Source: Enterococcus quebecensis
Lineage (GTDB): Bacteria > Bacillota > Bacilli > Lactobacillales > Enterococcaceae
NCBI RefSeq assembly: GCF_001730365.1
Contig: NZ_MIKB01000017.1
Span: 1-64,000, forward strand
DNA: 64,000 bases
Direction: 5' to 3'
Positions 62,905-64,000 of the stretch are shown one piece after another. Numbering within the stretch: position 1 is the stretch's first letter; every line of letters begins with the position of its first letter. A program made the position numbers and the translations under genes. The notes under the pieces are model-generated. The model was not told where the DNA came from and searched no databases. It worked only from the letters and a program-made list of their open reading frames with translations.

Positions 62905-63348
62905 ATGAAGAAAAGAGTCTATCATTGGCAACCAGAATTATCAACAGCGATAATTTATTGGTCTTGTACATTTGGCATTTTATTTTTAAGTTTGATTTTA
63001 ACATTGGAACACACTCGTCCTTATATGACTAGTAATATTGTGTTAGGCATTTTCTTTTTATTTGCTGTATTAGGATTTAATCGTTATTTTATCATTGAAA
63101 ATGAATCTTTAATTGTGCACACATTATTGCCAGTTAGACGAAAAAAAATAACGTTAGCCACAATCGAATTGATCCGAATCGGATCTAATTGTATTGAATT
63201 AACATCGACAGAGTTAAGAGGCGACACACAATTATTTATTATGACCAAAAAAAACAAAATGGCATTTATAGAATCGATTAAAAAGCAGAAATTGTTTACA
63301 GGAAAAATTGTAGATGATCCAGAGCTGAAAATCGGCAGACATTATTAA
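62905..63348 (+). CDS. ebsA: EbsA-family membrane protein
   Basis: A 147-residue protein with two membrane segments (about 13-33 and 42-60) and a C-terminal domain of some 85 residues with a PH-like strand pattern (RRKKITLATIELIRIGSNCIELT). The N-terminus MKKRVYHWQPELSTAIIYW is typical of enterococcal EbsA, first noted next to genes affecting aggregation-substance binding. Its molecular function is unclear. It lies 84 bases from the divergent RNase H gene, with an AAGGGG site. The 3' end is followed at once by a dispersed repeat that also provides the terminator. Confidence 0.8.
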   Translation: MKKRVYHWQPELSTAIIYWSCTFGILFLSLILTLEHTRPYMTSNIVLGIFFLFAVLGFNRYFIIENESLIVHTLLPVRRKKITLATIELIRIGSNCIELTSTELRGDTQLFIMTKKNKMAFIESIKKQKLFTGKIVDDPELKIGRHY

Positions 63349-63352
63349 AAAA

Positions 63353-63470
63353 GAGGGCGGACAAAAGTGTCTAGCTTAGAGAAATAAGAGAAAGTTGCTT
63401 TTTCTCACTGTTTATTTATATTTAGAGCGTAAAACAAAACTTATTTTTAGTTTTGTTTTACGCTCTTTTT
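63353..63470 (+). repeat. Dispersed intergenic repeat, copy C, with terminator
   Basis: Starts GAGGGCGGACAAAAGTGTCTAG followed by CTTAGAGAAATAAGA, matching copies at 33563 and 46758 with several changes. It ends with an 18-bp perfect hairpin (63424-63441 with 63449-63466) and a T run. It separates the convergent ebsA and cold-shock genes. Confidence 0.75.
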
Positions 63471-63471
63471 T

Positions 63472-63672
63472 CTATATTTTTTTCACATGAGCGGCTTGTA
63501 AACCGCGTGTACCTTCCATTACTTGAAACTCTACTGCTTGATTTTCTTCCAATGACTTAAAGCCATCTTCTTCGATTGCTGTGAAATGAACAAAGATTTC
63601 CTCATCTTCATTGTAAGCAATAAAACCATAGCCTTTTCTATTATCGAACCATTTGACAAAACCTTTTTCCAT
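63472..63672 (-). CDS. Cold-shock protein, CspA family
   Basis: A 66-residue single cold-shock domain: [14 protein letters not shown] (RNP1) and [10 protein letters not shown] (RNP2). The end AAHVKKI is usual. It binds single-stranded RNA or DNA and acts as an RNA chaperone. It is slightly divergent from the common CspA/B set, having [22 protein letters not shown] lies ten bases before the ATG. Confidence 0.95.
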   Translation of the reverse strand: MEKGFVKWFDNRKGYGFIAYNEDEEIFVHFTAIEEDGFKSLEENQAVEFQVMEGTRGLQAAHVKKI

Positions 63673-63709
63673 TCAAATCACGCTCCTTTATTTTATGAAG
63701 TCTAGCATC

Positions 63710-63738
63710 ATTATAAAGTGTAAAAAGGTACCCGTCAA
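63710..63738 (-). promoter_or_regulatory. Promoter of the cold-shock gene
   Basis: On the minus strand TTGACG (63733-63738) and TATAAT (63710-63715) with 17 bases between, about 40 bases before the start codon. Confidence 0.8.
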
Positions 63739-63854
63739 ACTTTTGGAAAAAAGTGTTTTTTATGATGGAAAAGCATATTAATAAAGGTTATAATAAGCAA
63801 TAACTTAACAAAGTGTGAAAAAAAATAAAAAGAGTTCGGGAAAAGAGGTTTTTC

Positions 63855-64000
63855 ATGAAGACAGATATTGAAATTTCGCAAGAGGTGGACTTATTACCTA
63901 TTAAAAAAGTGGCAGAGTCAATCGAGTTAACGGAAGATGATCTAGAATTATTTGGAAAATACAAAGCCAAAATTGATTTTTCAACGATTCAGAATTTGGC
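63855..64000 (+). CDS. fhs: Formate-tetrahydrofolate ligase, N-terminal fragment
   Basis: The first 48 codons of a gene that runs out of the window. [20 protein letters not shown] followed by [20 protein letters not shown] is the characteristic start of bacterial Fhs. This enzyme makes 10-formyl-tetrahydrofolate from formate with ATP. The catalytic P-loop would lie beyond the window. The ATG at 63855 has AAAAGAGG upstream. Confidence 0.85.
   Translation, partial: MKTDIEISQEVDLLPIKKVAESIELTEDDLELFGKYKAKIDFSTIQNL

Noticed and set aside
62822-63004. N-terminal extension of the RNase H gene
   Set aside because: The extension crosses the divergent ebsA start, while a proper AAGGAG-ATG start lies at 62821 where homologues begin.
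1-64000. CRISPR arrays, tRNA genes, insertion sequences and prophage genes
   Set aside because: No regularly spaced repeats, cloverleaf sequences, transposases or integrases were seen on either strand.

Overview
The window looks like a chromosomal segment of a low-GC Gram-positive coccus of the genus Enterococcus. The best evidence is the fused acetoacetyl-CoA thiolase/HMG-CoA reductase (mvaE) divergent from mvaS, EbsA- and EbsC-type proteins, an EfbA/RqcH-type protein, GpsB, a class B RNase P RNA, and many AGGAG-type ribosome binding sites and Rho-independent terminators. I cannot assign a species. No prophage, insertion sequence, CRISPR array or tRNA is visible. Most of the window is core genome with short accessory islands.

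Layout. 1-233 is the C-terminus of a WxL-type wall protein. 526-9272 is a housekeeping block: PBP1A-recU, a ypsA-type gene, gpsB, rnpB, a THUMP methyltransferase, an M32 carboxypeptidase, dnaD and nth. 9330-15347 holds a membrane glycerophosphodiesterase, a TVP38-type protein, mntH with a metal-regulator-like site, and rimM-trmD-rplS with a leader RNA. 15542-23511 is the main accessory island: a LysR regulator, a three-gene minus-strand operon (alpha/alpha-toroid protein, GT-B glycosyltransferase, double left-handed beta-helix acyltransferase), and a divergent ArsR-MFS-nitroreductase operon. GTTCGATA-type motifs recur on both sides of arsR. 24178-27935 is mvaE/mvaS, and 28373-29888 is a MerR regulator with an aldo/keto reductase behind a 19-bp-spacer promoter.

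30211-40120 carries a hydrolase, a DUF998 protein, a DbpA-type helicase, a PASTA-less class B PBP, RqcH, and two MetE-C-like paralogues behind a T-box. 40651-45061 has an unknown membrane protein, a tiny membrane peptide, a GNAT protein and a trpXYZ-type tryptophan transporter preceded by a Trp-codon leader peptide and tandem terminators. 45127-55062 holds a split ThrE-type exporter, an HAD phosphatase, a two-component system, an ABC-like pair whose ATPase lacks a P-loop, LtaS and an RlmI-like methyltransferase. 55098-61808 has a secreted protein and a LysR-controlled quinate/shikimate-type operon (enoate-reductase-like flavoprotein, aroE, MFS, aroD). 61910-64000 holds ebsC-, rnhA-, ebsA- and csp-type genes and the start of fhs.

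Best candidates for undescribed biology: (1) the toroid/glycosyltransferase/acyltransferase operon with its ArsR-side partners; (2) the aroE-aroD-transporter operon carrying an FAD/FMN/4Fe-4S enoate reductase, which suggests reductive shikimate or quinate metabolism; (3) the A9-T-A13 tract at the mvaE domain junction, where a one-base slip gives an immediate stop after the thiolase; (4) the tryptophan attenuator; (5) the P-loop-less ABC pair. A dispersed intergenic repeat occurs three times, once supplying the C-terminus of a small membrane protein.
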